Shown here piece after piece: positions 1 through 6,826 of a stretch of 8,360 bases of DNA. This DNA is from an uncultured Capnocytophaga sp. GTDB taxonomy: Bacteria > Bacteroidota > Bacteroidia > Flavobacteriales > Flavobacteriaceae. Made by a program: the position numbers and the translations under genes. The notes beneath the pieces were generated by a model. That model was not told the DNA's origin. It made no database searches and saw only the letters and a list, made by a program, of their open reading frames with translations. Every line of letters begins with the position of its first letter. Position 1 is the first letter of the stretch. The stretch lies in contig CAJPPS010000056.1 of the NCBI GenBank assembly GCA_905372595.1, positions 1 through 8,360 on the forward strand, written 5' to 3'.

Positions 1-1725
1 ATTTACAAGAATACGAGCAATGACAAGCGTCATCGTTTCTTTGGAAATATAGGATTTACTTATGATTTTACTGATAATCTCTATTGGGTAGGAAAGATCT
101 ATGGAGATATCTATGATCTTAATACAGAAGCTCGTATAGCAGTAGGCTCTAAAGCTTTATCTTCTTATACTACAAATAGTTATACCAATTCAGACTTCAA
201 TTACGAAACTCGTTTGCACTATACTCCTAAGTTTAAGAGTAAGAACTACACACTTACAGGATTTGTAGGGCTAGCACGCCGAGAAGGACGTTATCATTGG
301 ATAAAAGGAAAAACCAATGGAGGCTTAGTACTTGCTGATTTCTATAACTTAGAAAATAGTAAGGAAACTCCTTCAGCTACCAACTATAGACAATGGAGAC
401 GTACCAATAGTGTATTTGGAATGGTTTCTTTCGGATATAAGGGAATGGCTTTCGTAGAGGCAACAGGTCGTAAGGACTGGTTCTCTACTGTGTCTAAGCC
501 TGTATTCTATCCTTCTGTAACAGGGTCTTTCGTATTCACAGGCGCTATGAAGCACAAGCCCTCTTGGCTTTCTTATGGAAAAATTCGTGCCGCTTGGGCT
601 CAAGCGGGGAATGATACCAATCCTTATCAGCTAATTACTTATCCTAGTGTGAACTTGCCTTTTAGAGGAAGCCCTAACTATATGCATACTTATACTGCTA
701 ATAATCCTGATTTGGTGCCTGAAATTAAGGAAACTAAAGAGGTTGGTTTGGAATTACGCTTATTCAAAGATCGTATCTCTGCTAATATATCTCTTTATGA
801 TATTCTTTCTAAAGATTTAATTATTCCACTTCCTGTGGATGGAGCCAATGGATATGTAGCCAAATATATCAATACAGGTAAGATGTCTAACAAAGGGATA
901 GAGGTGTCTCTTTCAGCAACTCCAGTTAAGATAGGTAATTTCTCTTGGAATGTAAGCTGGAATTTTGCAAAGAATGATAATAAATTATTACAACTTTACC
1001 CAGGTACTACTCGTTACAAAATCACTAATGATAGCTCAGCTCTAGTTTCTTTATATGCAATAGAAGGACAGCCTTACGGACAGCTTTTCGGAAGAGATTA
1101 TGTGTACGATGATGCAGGAAATAAGGTAATTGAAGCCAATGGTAAGTATGCTACATCTGAGCAAAAACCTTTAGGAACTATCATTCCTGATTATACAATG
1201 GGCTTGAAGAACTCTTTCAAGTATGGTCCAATGAGCCTTTCTTTCTTATTTGACTTCCAAAAAGGAGGAAAATATTTTGCTAACACTTATATGTTAGGTA
1301 TGTATACAGGTTCTTTCCAAGAAACTGTTCAGAATGGAATCCGTGATAATGTTAGAAGAGACGGTATTACTCAGCAAAGAGGGGTAATCCTCAATGGAGT
1401 GGTAAGAGGAACAGGGCAACCTAACCAAAAGATTATTTCTCCTAAAACTTTTGGGGAACTATTCTACAAAGGGGTAGATGCACAGAATATTTTTGATGCT
1501 ACTTACTTAAAACTTAGAAATGTAACCCTTACCTATGAGGTACCTCTTCCAGAGAAAAAACACATCAAAGGTTTGAATATATCTTTATTCGGAAACAACC
1601 TTTGGACTACAGGACTTTCTTGGGATGGTATGGATCCTGAAATCGCCGCTTCTAATAAGGGATTGGGAGAAACTTCCCTACCTTCTACTAGAACATTCGG
1701 AATGAGTCTAGGATTGAAATTATAA
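1..1725 (+). CDS. SusC/RagA-family TonB-dependent outer-membrane channel, C-terminal part (5' end outside window)
   Basis: The reading frame is open from base 1 to the stop at 1723-1725 (574 codons). The ATG at 214 is an internal methionine, so the true start lies upstream of the window. SusC proteins are usually about 1000 residues, so the plug domain and early barrel strands are missing here. What is seen is the barrel half with typical SusC motifs. These are GRKDWFST (about nt 472-495), GKIRAAWAQAGN (about 577-612), LVPEIKETKEVGLEL (about 712-756), YINTGKMSNKGIEVSL (about 866-913), DATYLKLRNVTLTYEVPLP (about 1495-1551), NNLWTTGLSWDGMDPE, and a final strand ending GMSLGLKL. The family imports bulky ligands through the outer membrane using TonB energy, with a SusD lipoprotein as lid. 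A SusD gene follows after 23 nt, which confirms the pairing. The substrate cannot be read from this fragment. The family call is secure. Confidence 0.95.
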   Translation: MYKNTSNDKRHRFFGNIGFTYDFTDNLYWVGKIYGDIYDLNTEARIAVGSKALSSYTTNSYTNSDFNYETRLHYTPKFKSKNYTLTGFVGLARREGRYHWIKGKTNGGLVLADFYNLENSKETPSATNYRQWRRTNSVFGMVSFGYKGMAFVEATGRKDWFSTVSKPVFYPSVTGSFVFTGAMKHKPSWLSYGKIRAAWAQAGNDTNPYQLITYPSVNLPFRGSPNYMHTYTANNPDLVPEIKETKEVGLELRLFKDRISANISLYDILSKDLIIPLPVDGANGYVAKYINTGKMSNKGIEVSLSATPVKIGNFSWNVSWNFAKNDNKLLQLYPGTTRYKITNDSSALVSLYAIEGQPYGQLFGRDYVYDDAGNKVIEANGKYATSEQKPLGTIIPDYTMGLKNSFKYGPMSLSFLFDFQKGGKYFANTYMLGMYTGSFQETVQNGIRDNVRRDGITQQRGVILNGVVRGTGQPNQKIISPKTFGELFYKGVDAQNIFDATYLKLRNVTLTYEVPLPEKKHIKGLNISLFGNNLWTTGLSWDGMDPEIAASNKGLGETSLPSTRTFGMSLGLKL

Positions 1726-1748
1726 TAATAAATTAAAACAGACAACAA

Positions 1749-3410
1749 ATGAAAAATATATTTTTGACGTTCTTGACAGGAGCTTCTCTATTCCTTACCA
1801 GTTGTGAGAAAGACTTTGAAGAGATAAATACGAATCCTAACAAGCCAAAAACATCCCTCTCCTACGCATTGTTCAATGGAGGTAACAAATGGTTTATGGA
1901 TTATACCAGATACTATACAACTTCTGGGAAGCTGATTCGTTCTTGGATGCAATATACAGCTCAGGATACTTATACAAAGGAAAGTCGTTTCTTATATAGT
2001 GACTATTCTGGAGACTATATTTGGCGTTTTGCCTATCAAGTAGCTGGGCAGTATAAGGAAATTATAGAACTTAATACAGATCCTAAAACACAGGCAAAAA
2101 CAGCTACTTACGGTAATAATGATAACCAGATAGCTGCCGCTCGTATTATGATGGGCTATGTAATGAGTATGCTAACAGAAACCTTTGGAGATATTCCTTA
2201 TTACTCTTGGCACGGAAAGGATAATCCTAAGTTCCAAGCCTTACAGCTTGATAAATACATCTCTCCTGAGTATGCCTCTCAAGAAGATATCTATGCAGAT
2301 ATGCTTGCAGACCTCAAGGAAGCTGTAGAGCAAATCAGAACAACCGACCCTACTACAGGAAGAGCTATTACCAACGTATTCACTGCAGGAGATGTAATCT
2401 TCGGAACACCTCAAAAGATGAGAAAATTTGGGAATTCCTTACGCTTACGTATCGCAATTCACCTTTCTGACGTGGAAGATAATAATCTAAAGCAACTAGC
2501 GATAAACACTATTCGAGAAATTGTAAATAATCCTACAGTTTACCCTGTAATGGAGTCCAATGCCGATACGGTAGAACTGATGTATGAAAACAATGATACC
2601 AATCCTTCTCCTATCTACAAAAATTATTTCGTAAATAGAAGAACAGATTATTCTCCAGCCAATACTTTCGTAGATATCCTAAAAGGAACCAGAGGTAGCT
2701 TCGGTCAGGACCCTCGTTTGCAAAAATACTTTGCTCCTATAGGACATACTAAGTATCAGGTAAGAGCAGGAAACTATCGTGAGGAATCTGATATTAATAA
2801 GTACAAAGGAATGACCTATGGAATAGATGAGGAATATAGTGACTCTCAGTTTGATTCCGAAAAAGGAGTTTCTCTTTTCAGTAAGAAAATTCTCTCAGCT
2901 GATTATGCAGAAGTGCTTATGGAGTATTCTGAAGTATGTTTCTTACTCTCTGAAGCAAAGTATATAGTGAATGGAACTTGGGATCAGACCTCATATGAAA
3001 AGGGAATCAGAGCTTCTATGGAAAAATGGGGCGTTTCCTCCTCAGATATAAGCGCTTACCTCACTCGTATTGCTTCAGCAGGACTTCAGGCGAACCAAGA
3101 GAATGTAATTACTCAGAAGTATATTGCCCTATATATGAATCCTAATGAAGCTTGGACAGAATATCGCCGTACAGGATATCCTAATATGCTTATTAAGCAC
3201 GGAGAAACAGTGCCTTTGAACAAAAATATCGGAGGAATGACCTCTTATGTATTTACTTCTTTAGTAGCCGAGCTTACCGATATCCCTGCAAGACTTCAGT
3301 ATTCTACAGAAAACAAAAATATCAACTTCTATAATTATAGAAAAGCCCTTGAAGCGATGGGAATGAGTGAGGATTCTATGGCTAAGAAACTTATTTTTGC
3401 AAAACGATAA
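1749..3410 (+). CDS. SusD/RagB-like surface lipoprotein (SusD-like_2 type)
   Basis: The protein has 553 residues. It starts with a short lipoprotein signal peptide whose lipobox is LTSC, with the acylated cysteine at residue 19. The next residues (EKDFEE) are acidic, like the surface-export signals described for Bacteroidota lipoproteins. The INTNPN stretch at 26-31 is typical of the SusD-like_2 branch. Other family landmarks are TETFGDIPY (143-151), KFGNSLRLRIAIHLSD (226-241), the C-terminal ITQKYIALYMNPNEAWTEYRRTGYP (454-478), and RLQYSTENKNIN (515-526). SusD proteins form a helical, TPR-like lid over the SusC barrel and help to capture the ligand. The gene lies 23 nt after the SusC gene and 38 nt before the next lipoprotein gene, so all three are probably cotranscribed. 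The full length is normal and nothing appears broken. No neighbouring glycoside hydrolase or peptidase is visible to indicate the ligand. Confidence 0.95.
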   Translation: MKNIFLTFLTGASLFLTSCEKDFEEINTNPNKPKTSLSYALFNGGNKWFMDYTRYYTTSGKLIRSWMQYTAQDTYTKESRFLYSDYSGDYIWRFAYQVAGQYKEIIELNTDPKTQAKTATYGNNDNQIAAARIMMGYVMSMLTETFGDIPYYSWHGKDNPKFQALQLDKYISPEYASQEDIYADMLADLKEAVEQIRTTDPTTGRAITNVFTAGDVIFGTPQKMRKFGNSLRLRIAIHLSDVEDNNLKQLAINTIREIVNNPTVYPVMESNADTVELMYENNDTNPSPIYKNYFVNRRTDYSPANTFVDILKGTRGSFGQDPRLQKYFAPIGHTKYQVRAGNYREESDINKYKGMTYGIDEEYSDSQFDSEKGVSLFSKKILSADYAEVLMEYSEVCFLLSEAKYIVNGTWDQTSYEKGIRASMEKWGVSSSDISAYLTRIASAGLQANQENVITQKYIALYMNPNEAWTEYRRTGYPNMLIKHGETVPLNKNIGGMTSYVFTSLVAELTDIPARLQYSTENKNINFYNYRKALEAMGMSEDSMAKKLIFAKR

Positions 3411-3448
3411 TAAAATAAATCAGTCTTAAAATTAATTTTGAATAAAAA

Positions 3449-4381
3449 ATGAAAAATATCAAAACACTTTTTGCAATAGCTATAGCCACAGTAGCACTTT
3501 CTTCTTGCAATAAGGAAAGTTCATTTGATTACACTATTCCTCCTACTGTACAAGATGCAGGGAAAGTGACCTTACAGTTTGAGAACTATGTAGGGAATGA
3601 AGCATTACAGCTTAACCACGCATATACTTCCAATGGTCAGTCTATTTCATTCTCTGAAGTAAAATATGTCATTACTAATATTACAATGATTAAGGAGAAT
3701 GGAGACCAAGTGGTCTATAATTGGGACAACCTTAATAAGGCAGGTTATATCATTGACCAAGCCGAAGAAGCCTCCCGTACTTTTGTGCTAGATACAATGG
3801 CGGCAGCTAAGTACAAATCTATTAGGTTTGGATTAGGCGTTAAGAAGGATTTAAACAGCCTTACTACTGCACAGCGAAAATCAGCTGATTTCTATACTCG
3901 TACGCAAACAAAAGGAATGCAATGGTCTTGGGCAGATGGTTTCCAATTTGCGAAGTTCGCAGGAACTTACGGAACCAATAATGATGAGCTTTCTATCCTT
4001 ATAGGAAGTGGTAAGAAAGGCAAAAAGCTTAAAACTAGCTGGAATAGTAATGAGGATAGAGATGCTTTCCGTTATGTTACTCTTGACTTACCTACTCGCC
4101 CTACTCTAGCCAAGGACGGTACTCTTAAGATTGTTATCAAAGCCGATTTGGATAAGATCCTTAACGGAGAGAATCGAGTAACCCTTAGTGAAAAAATCCC
4201 TGCTGACCAGGATAACTTGGATAAGATGTTCCCTATTGTTAATAACATAGGAGGTCGCCAGGATGTTAATGGAAAAGCTATAATTGTAAAGAAAGTAGGT
4301 AGTACAACCGAGAATCTGGAAGGGCTTGTTAGCTCTCCAGCCAATAAAACAGGAATGTTCTCTGTTCTTAATGTGCAGTAA
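3449..4381 (+). CDS. MbnP-like family lipoprotein, third gene of the SusC/SusD unit
   Basis: The 310-residue protein has a lipoprotein signal peptide with lipobox LSSC and the acylated cysteine at 20. The body matches, from memory, the pattern of the MbnP-like (methanobactin-associated copper protein) domain. There is an early strand VTLQFENYVGNEALQL (40-55), then a SEVKYVITNITMIKENG segment (69-85). KSIRFGLGVKKDLN (123-136), GMQWSWADGFQFAKFAG (156-172) and a late RYVTLDLP (208-215) plus DLDKILNG (233-240) follow. In MbnP itself a tryptophan is converted to kynurenine by the diheme enzyme MbnH and helps to bind copper. Here W159 and W161 lie in the comparable segment. The only histidine is H57, so a canonical copper site is doubtful. 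No MbnH-like gene is visible. The gene ends the operon, followed by a hairpin terminator. The family call rests on motif recognition, and the function is unknown. Confidence 0.72.
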   Translation: MKNIKTLFAIAIATVALSSCNKESSFDYTIPPTVQDAGKVTLQFENYVGNEALQLNHAYTSNGQSISFSEVKYVITNITMIKENGDQVVYNWDNLNKAGYIIDQAEEASRTFVLDTMAAAKYKSIRFGLGVKKDLNSLTTAQRKSADFYTRTQTKGMQWSWADGFQFAKFAGTYGTNNDELSILIGSGKKGKKLKTSWNSNEDRDAFRYVTLDLPTRPTLAKDGTLKIVIKADLDKILNGENRVTLSEKIPADQDNLDKMFPIVNNIGGRQDVNGKAIIVKKVGSTTENLEGLVSSPANKTGMFSVLNVQ

Positions 4382-4400
4382 AAATTTCTATTCTTATGAT

Positions 4401-4434
4401 AGAGAGGCTGTTCCTTGTGGAATAGCCTCTCTTT
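4401..4434 (+). terminator. Intrinsic terminator closing the SusC-SusD-MbnP-like unit
   Basis: A 14-bp stem (4401-4414 paired with 4419-4432, with one G-T wobble at 4410/4423) encloses the loop TTGT. It begins 19 nt after the MbnP-like stop codon. The T tract is short (TTT, then TATCT). The stem has AGAGAGGCT and its exact complement at the base, making it by far the most stable hairpin noticed in the window. Confidence 0.85.
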
Positions 4435-4484
4435 ATCTAGAACATTTAATATTTTTAGATTTCTGGTAAAAAATAAATAAATTT

Positions 4485-4518
4485 TTTGTGGAATATTCTC
4501 AGAATAATTGTATCTTTG
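4485..4518 (+). promoter_or_regulatory. Bacteroidota-type promoter for the GHMP kinase gene
   Basis: A TATCTTTG at 4511-4518 matches the -7 consensus TAnnTTTG. A TTTG at 4485-4488 lies 22 nt upstream, close to the usual spacing for a -33 element. The box ends 28 nt before the kinase ATG, giving a short leader. A 6-bp dyad, TATTCT-C-AGAATA (4494-4506), sits between the two elements. Confidence 0.7.
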
Positions 4519-4546
4519 CCTCTTGAAATGACACTTCTTAATACCA

Positions 4547-5491
4547 ATGAATTCAACCCTTTTCTATTCAAAAATACTTCTTTTTGGAGAGTATGGAATT
4601 ATCAAAGATTCTAAAGGATTAGCCATCCCATATAACTCCTATAATGGGACTCTCAAGAAAAAACCTGTAACCTCATTACTTCCTTCTGAACAGGATTCCA
4701 ATGCTTCTTTAGCTAGATATGTACTATACTTGAGAGAGATATCCCAAACACAAGACCCTTTAGTTCGGTTTGATATAGAACGCTTAGTACAGGACATACA
4801 AGAGGGAATGTTTTTTGATAGTAGTATTCCTCAGGGCTATGGAGTAGGAAGTAGTGGCGCCTTGGTAGCGGCAATCTATGATACTTATGCGTTGGACAAG
4901 ATAGAGACTTCTCAGGCTCTTACCAGAGAACTTCTCCTGAAGCTTAAGGAGATATTTGCTCTAATGGAATCATTCTTTCACGGGAAATCCTCAGGGTTAG
5001 ATCCACTCAATAGCTATCTGAGTATCCCTATACTGATTAATTCAACCAATCGAATAGAAACAACAGGTATTCCGACGCCTTTTGAAGAGGGCAAAGGAGC
5101 GGTTTTCCTTCTGGATAGTGGTATGATAGGCGAGACGGCTCCTATGGTGGAAATTTTTATGGAAAAAATGAAGAATGAAGGATTCCGTAAGATGCTTAAG
5201 AACCAATTTGCTAAATATACAGATGCTTGTATAGATAATTTCTTGCAAGGAAACTTTAAACTATTGATAACCAATGTAAAGAAACTCTCAAGGGTAGCCT
5301 TAAGTCATTTTAAGCCAATGATACCCAAGCAGTTTCACGCTCTTTGGCAACAAGGAATTGATACAGGGGATTATTATCTAAAGCTTTGTGGTTCAGGGGG
5401 CGGAGGATATATATTGGGCTTTACTCCTGATTATCAGCGTGCTAAAAAAGCTCTAGAAGGACATAAGTTAGAACTAGTATATCGTTTCTAA
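4547..5491 (+). CDS. GHMP-family kinase, probable mevalonate kinase
   Basis: The 314-residue protein carries the GHMP kinase motifs in order. Motif 1 is KILLFGEYGI (9-18), the mevalonate kinase K-x-x-L-x-G-E-H/Y form. The ATP-binding motif 2 is IPQGYGVGSSGAL (94-106). The HGKSSGLD segment (145-152) supplies the likely catalytic aspartate D152, with E141 just upstream. The glycine-rich motif 3 is LKLCGSGGGGYILGF (278-292). Mevalonate kinase phosphorylates mevalonate with ATP in the cytoplasmic mevalonate pathway to isoprenoids. Flavobacteriia use that pathway, and proteins with this FYSKILLFGEYGIIKDSKG-type N terminus are usually annotated this way. No other pathway gene is present here, so a different small-molecule GHMP substrate remains possible. 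The chosen ATG follows its own promoter by a short leader. The stop is 4 nt before the methyltransferase start, so the two genes are probably cotranscribed and may be translationally coupled. Confidence 0.85.
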   Translation: MNSTLFYSKILLFGEYGIIKDSKGLAIPYNSYNGTLKKKPVTSLLPSEQDSNASLARYVLYLREISQTQDPLVRFDIERLVQDIQEGMFFDSSIPQGYGVGSSGALVAAIYDTYALDKIETSQALTRELLLKLKEIFALMESFFHGKSSGLDPLNSYLSIPILINSTNRIETTGIPTPFEEGKGAVFLLDSGMIGETAPMVEIFMEKMKNEGFRKMLKNQFAKYTDACIDNFLQGNFKLLITNVKKLSRVALSHFKPMIPKQFHALWQQGIDTGDYYLKLCGSGGGGYILGFTPDYQRAKKALEGHKLELVYRF

Positions 5492-5495
5492 TCCT

Positions 5496-6029
5496 ATGGA
5501 GAAGCTAACTTCAGAACAATTAGGTCGTCTTACAGTGGAAGACTTCAAGAAAACCTCAAAAATTCCACTTTCTTTAATCTTGGATAATGTAAGAAGTCTT
5601 AATAATATAGGTTCAATTTTTAGGTCGGCAGATGCTTTCCTGATAGAGAAAATATACCTCTGTGGGATTACGGCTTGCCCTCCTCATAAGGAAATTCACA
5701 AAACCGCTTTAGGGGCAACAGAAAGTGTCTGTTGGGAGTATGTAAAGGATATTTTTGAATTGTTAGAACGATTGCAACAAACCCATACAGAAATCATTGC
5801 TTTAGAGCAAGTTACGGGAGCTACTTTGTTACAGGATTTCTTTCCTGAAAAAGGGAAGCAATATGCGCTTATTCTAGGAAATGAAGTAGATGGGGTACAA
5901 CAAGAGGTCGTTTCCTTATGTCATAAAGCTATTGAAATTCCTCAGTTTGGTACTAAGCATTCCCTTAATATTGCTGTGAGTGCGGGGATTGCCCTTTGGG
6001 ATATAAGTGCAAAGCTCAGGAGCTTATAG
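5496..6029 (+). CDS. TrmH/SpoU-family (SPOUT) RNA 2'-O-methyltransferase
   Basis: The 177-residue protein contains the three SpoU motifs. Motif 1 is LDNVRSLNNIGSIFRSADAF (29-48), with N31, the R43 position and D46. Motif 2 is LILGNEVDGV (125-134). Motif 3 is IEIPQFGTKHSLNIAVSAGIALW (146-168). The family folds as a SAM-binding trefoil knot and methylates a ribose 2'-OH in tRNA or rRNA, usually as a dimer. The protein consists essentially of the catalytic domain with a short (about 25-residue) N-terminal extension and no separate RNA-binding domain, as in small tRNA methyltransferases such as TrmL. The exact target nucleotide cannot be told from sequence. It starts 4 nt after the kinase stop and lacks its own promoter, so it probably depends on the kinase promoter. 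Its stop lies 6 nt from that of the convergent gene. Confidence 0.93.
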   Translation: MEKLTSEQLGRLTVEDFKKTSKIPLSLILDNVRSLNNIGSIFRSADAFLIEKIYLCGITACPPHKEIHKTALGATESVCWEYVKDIFELLERLQQTHTEIIALEQVTGATLLQDFFPEKGKQYALILGNEVDGVQQEVVSLCHKAIEIPQFGTKHSLNIAVSAGIALWDISAKLRSL

Positions 6030-6035
6030 GCTTTC

Positions 6036-6392
6036 TTATTTTAGTTCTTGGACAGATTTTATAGTGGCTTTCTCGGAACAATTCTCTACAATAATCTCAA
6101 GGGTTACTCCTTGACTATTTTTCCCTTCAATAACATATGAACGACATTTGCTATGGGTGTCGCTACGTTTGAAATCTACTTCTCCATCCTTGAAGATAGG
6201 GGAAAAGTCTTCTACTTTATATCCTTGAATTTCAGGAGATAGTTCTATAGGTTTATTACGTAAGTCCTTAAGTACTCTACAGTTAGGAAGATAACAGAAT
6301 TCCACACCCTTCTTCTGGAAAAAGAAAAAAGTAATAACAGCTCCTATAGAAAGACCTATAAGGAATAAGCCTAATTTTCTCAGTAAGTTCAT
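6036..6392 (-). CDS. Small membrane-anchored DUF4258-like protein
   Basis: The 118-residue protein has one N-terminal hydrophobic segment (about residues 7-25) after a short positive stretch (RK). This suggests an inner-membrane anchor with the rest in the periplasm. Just after it comes CYLPNCRVLKDLRNKP (33-48). A later YVIEGKNSQGVTLEIIVENC segment (86-105) looks like paired strands. This pattern recalls flavobacterial proteins annotated as DUF4258, whose genes are, as I recall, often found near tsaE and porX in Flavobacteriia. It has four cysteines (33, 38, 83, 105), which could pair if exported. It is the last gene of a three-gene operon, starting 6 nt after the tsaE stop. No biochemical role is known to me, and none is suggested by visible catalytic motifs. 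Confidence 0.75.
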   Translation of the reverse strand: MNLLRKLGLFLIGLSIGAVITFFFFQKKGVEFCYLPNCRVLKDLRNKPIELSPEIQGYKVEDFSPIFKDGEVDFKRSDTHSKCRSYVIEGKNSQGVTLEIIVENCSEKATIKSVQELK

Positions 6393-6398
6393 AATATA

Positions 6399-6821
6399 TT
6401 ATTCAATGTGCTGTATGATAGAGAGTTCTCGTGTAGTATCATTAAGAGTACTAAGGGAGATAACAGTATAATGTTCAGGAAGTAAGGAGGGAATACGCTC
6501 AGCCCATTCTACAAAGCACCAATGGGCTTCTTCCCAATATTCCTCAATGCCAAAATCTAAAGCTTCTTGTTCTTCTTCAATACGATAAAGGTCAAAATGA
6601 AAGAGCTTTCTACCAAGAGCATCCCTATATTCATTAACTAAGGAAAAAGTAGGGCTTGTGATAGGATCTTTTACTCCCAATTCTTGGCAAATAGCCCTGA
6701 TAAGAGTGGTTTTCCCCGCTCCCATCTCCCCTTGAAAGAGAATCACAGGGGCTGAGAGGGGGAATACATCTCTTATAAGTTCTTGAGCTACATTTTCTAT
6801 TTGAGAAAGTGTATATTGCAT
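6399..6821 (-). CDS. tsaE: TsaE, ATPase subunit of tRNA N6-threonylcarbamoyladenosine (t6A) synthesis
   Basis: The 140-residue protein is the normal size for TsaE (YjeE). It has the Walker A loop GEMGAGKTT (31-39), the family signature DPITSPTFSLVNEY (52-65), the HFDLYRI strand (75-81) and VEWAERI (104-110). TsaE hydrolyses ATP and resets the TsaB-TsaD complex that transfers the threonylcarbamoyl group onto A37 of ANN-decoding tRNAs in the cytoplasm. It is usually essential. The gene starts 5 nt after the stop of the upstream outer-membrane-protein gene and ends 6 nt before the DUF4258-like gene. No separate promoter is evident, so its expression probably depends on the promoter ahead of the outer-membrane-protein gene. 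Nothing in the sequence looks degraded. Confidence 0.95.
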   Translation of the reverse strand: MQYTLSQIENVAQELIRDVFPLSAPVILFQGEMGAGKTTLIRAICQELGVKDPITSPTFSLVNEYRDALGRKLFHFDLYRIEEEQEALDFGIEEYWEEAHWCFVEWAERIPSLLPEHYTVISLSTLNDTTRELSIIQHIE

Positions 6822-6826
6822 ATTTT

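Noticed and set aside
214..1725. A 503-residue protein starting at the ATG at 214
   Set aside because: The same frame is open to base 1 and the upstream residues continue the barrel pattern, so this is an internal methionine of a longer SusC protein.
3428..3439. Palindrome AAAATTAATTTT between the SusD and MbnP-like genes
   Set aside because: It is all A/T with no room for a loop. It is expected by chance in DNA of this composition and shows no terminator or operator features.
4072..4344. Antisense open frame opposite the MbnP-like gene, and similar frames opposite the SusC, kinase, tsaE and DUF5723-like genes
   Set aside because: They have no family resemblance, promoter or plausible start context, and each lies wholly opposite or within a well-supported gene.
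6012..6025. Short hairpin AAGCT-CAGG-AGCTT as a bidirectional terminator
   Set aside because: It has only five base pairs with a 4-nt loop, lies inside the methyltransferase coding region and has no clean T tract. It is too weak to annotate.
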